DNA from: JBFWQM01 sp050249455
Lineage (GTDB): Bacteria > Pseudomonadota > Alphaproteobacteria > MPNO01 > VGEU01
DNA length: 23,360 nucleotides
Direction of reading: 5' to 3'
Assembly: GCA_050249455.1 (NCBI GenBank)
Contig: JBFWQM010000064.1
Coordinates: 1-23,360, forward strand
Shown here: in pieces, positions 22,364 through 23,360 of the stretch
Layout: every line of letters starts with the position of its first letter
Numbering within the stretch: position 1 is the stretch's first letter
The notes under the pieces: model-generated
The model's database searches: none
What the model was told of the DNA's origin: nothing
Seen by the model: only the letters and a program-made list of their open reading frames with translations
Made by a program: the position numbers and the translations under genes

Positions 22364-23115
22364 CGAAGCTGGCAGCGGCGGCCGCCCGCTGGTGCGCGGC
22401 GGCGATGATCGCGGTTGCGCTGTGCGGACCGGCCGCCGCCGACGAGGCGGTGCGGCGCGAGCTCCAGTCGGTCCTCGACCGCTACTACGAGGCTGGCCGC
22501 AAGGGCGACATCGACTCTGCGATGGCGCTGAACCCGGCCATGCGCGCGATGTACGACGAGGCGATCAAGGACAAGCGGCCGCGCGCCGAGGTGCGCAAGC
22601 GCATGGGCGCGATGCTGAAGGCGACCGCGCCCGTGTCCTACGAGGTCCTGCACTTCGCGCTCGGCAAGGACGGCGACGCGGCTGTGCTGATCGTCAGCGG
22701 CAAGCCGGCGCCGGGCGCCGACATGCAGGGCATGAGCCTCGCCGAGGTCGAGTACGCGTTCAACCGCGCCAACGGCCGCTGGACGATCGGCCCCCCGCTG
22801 TTCCACCCCGACCCCGCCACGATCAAGCGGCCGCCCGAGGACGCGTTCGAGCCCGAGGAGAACTATACCGAGAACCGCCAGACCAGCCTGGGCGGGCGCA
22901 TCCGTGGCGTGCGCCTGGCCGACGACCACACGATGATCGTGATCCGGGTGCTCGACGAGGACCAGCTCGCCTACCTGCCGCCGGCCGCAAAGCTGCGCGA
23001 GGCGGGTTTCGAGCCGGACGGCCTGCGGCTGTTCCGCATCGTCAGCGTCGAAGGCATCCGCCACCCGTCGAAGGACTACAAGGTCTGGGTCACCGGGCTG
23101 GAGCTCCTCGATTGA
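22360..23115 (+). CDS. Secreted protein of unknown function
   Basis: I do not recognise this family. The 251-residue product begins with a signal peptide: Lys3 and Arg10, a hydrophobic stretch, and a likely signal peptidase I site after AAA at residue 27 (PAAADEAV). The cleaved protein is therefore periplasmic. Residues about 30-150 (RRELQSVLDRYYEAGRKGDIDSA, then MRAMYDEAIKDKRP and a strand-rich part) look like the helix-then-sheet order of NTF2/SnoaL-like or DUF4440-type domains, but that is only an impression. The rest is a mixed alpha/beta region ending VWVTGLELLD. It overlaps the amidotransferase stop and its own stop overlaps the next start, so the three genes act as one transcription and translation unit. 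Confidence 0.8.
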   Translation: MTKLAAAAARWCAAAMIAVALCGPAAADEAVRRELQSVLDRYYEAGRKGDIDSAMALNPAMRAMYDEAIKDKRPRAEVRKRMGAMLKATAPVSYEVLHFALGKDGDAAVLIVSGKPAPGADMQGMSLAEVEYAFNRANGRWTIGPPLFHPDPATIKRPPEDAFEPEENYTENRQTSLGGRIRGVRLADDHTMIVIRVLDEDQLAYLPPAAKLREAGFEPDGLRLFRIVSVEGIRHPSKDYKVWVTGLELLD

Positions 23116-23360
23116 GCACGCCCTTGGCGGTCGTCCGCCCGCGCAAGCACCGCGGCCTGGTGATCCTGCTGGCCGTCGCGGTCGCGGCCGTCGGGATCGC
23201 GACCGCGGCCTGGGTGTTCTTGACGACGTCCGCCGGCCTGTCGCCGCCGGAGACGCTGGGGCCGCCGCTGCGGGTCGGCGACAAGGTCATCCTGCTGACC
23301 GGGCAATGGAAGGAGACATACACCTCGACCGGCTCAGGCCGCACTGCCCGGCGCACCAGC
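23112..23360 (+). CDS. Membrane-anchored protein of unknown function (N-terminal part, runs off the right edge)
   Basis: The frame from TTG 23112, which overlaps the previous stop (TTGA), stays open for 83 codons to the end of the window. It starts MSTPLAVVRPRKHRG, then has one hydrophobic segment at about residues 16-38 (LVILLAVAVAAVGIATAAWV). After that comes a periplasmic-looking part, RVGDKVILLTGQWKETYTST. The basic residues before the helix suggest a type II anchor. No family can be named from this fragment. A TTG at 23124 is another start. On the opposite strand this stretch is also open, but the coupling and the helix favour the plus reading. Confidence 0.6.
   Translation, partial: MSTPLAVVRPRKHRGLVILLAVAVAAVGIATAAWVFLTTSAGLSPPETLGPPLRVGDKVILLTGQWKETYTSTGSGRTARRTS

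Noticed and set aside
1..23360. tRNA, rRNA, CRISPR arrays, insertion sequences, prophage or toxin-antitoxin genes
   Set aside because: Every gap was read on both strands; none holds tRNA-like arms, regularly spaced repeats or transposase-like frames. No gap exceeds 300 bases.

Overview
The window comes from a high-GC alphaproteobacterium. Three things support this: the gene order pyrB-pyrC-plsY-dprA-topA-(MATE)-rnr, the cell-cycle cluster rpmG / pleD-divK, and a DUF1849 (EipB-like) envelope protein, all familiar from that class. Codon use has very strong G/C at third positions throughout, and no gene stands out as foreign. A Rhodospirillales-like lineage is plausible, but genus cannot be fixed from sequence alone.

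Layout. Bases 1-353 hold the start of a minus-strand gentisate-dioxygenase-like cupin gene with its own extended -10 promoter. Bases 495-11215 are a long plus-strand block: pyrB and a dihydroorotase-like partner (pyrimidine synthesis), plsY (phospholipid synthesis), dprA (DNA uptake and recombination), topA (topoisomerase I), a MATE exporter and rnr (RNase R). GC-rich palindromic repeats sit after pyrC (one copy) and between topA and the exporter (two copies head to head). Bases 11216-13118 carry a secreted S41 protease and rpmG (L33), each with a recognisable promoter. A bidirectional terminator then separates them from the minus-strand divK-pleD pair. A Mak-type sugar kinase is divergent from divK and convergent with the EipB-like gene. 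After that comes a small diguanylate cyclase behind a near-consensus sigma-54 promoter with an upstream palindrome. Its stop codon directly abuts that of a convergent small lipoprotein gene. aspS and rnd are divergent. A translationally coupled trio closes the window: a class I glutamine amidotransferase, an unrecognised secreted protein and a truncated membrane-anchored protein.

Most of the window is housekeeping. The observations most worth a second look are: the dihydroorotase homologue that has lost the HxH metal pair, so that it is probably a structural partner of PyrB; the sigma-54 promoter and candidate enhancer site in front of the diguanylate cyclase, 2.6 kb from the PleD/DivK c-di-GMP switch; the 20-bp-spaced direct repeats at the protease promoter; the palindrome over the pyrB ribosome-binding site; the dispersed palindromic repeats; and the coupled trio of unknown function at the right edge. 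No CRISPR array, transposase, tRNA or rRNA gene was seen, and no clear previously undescribed system is present.
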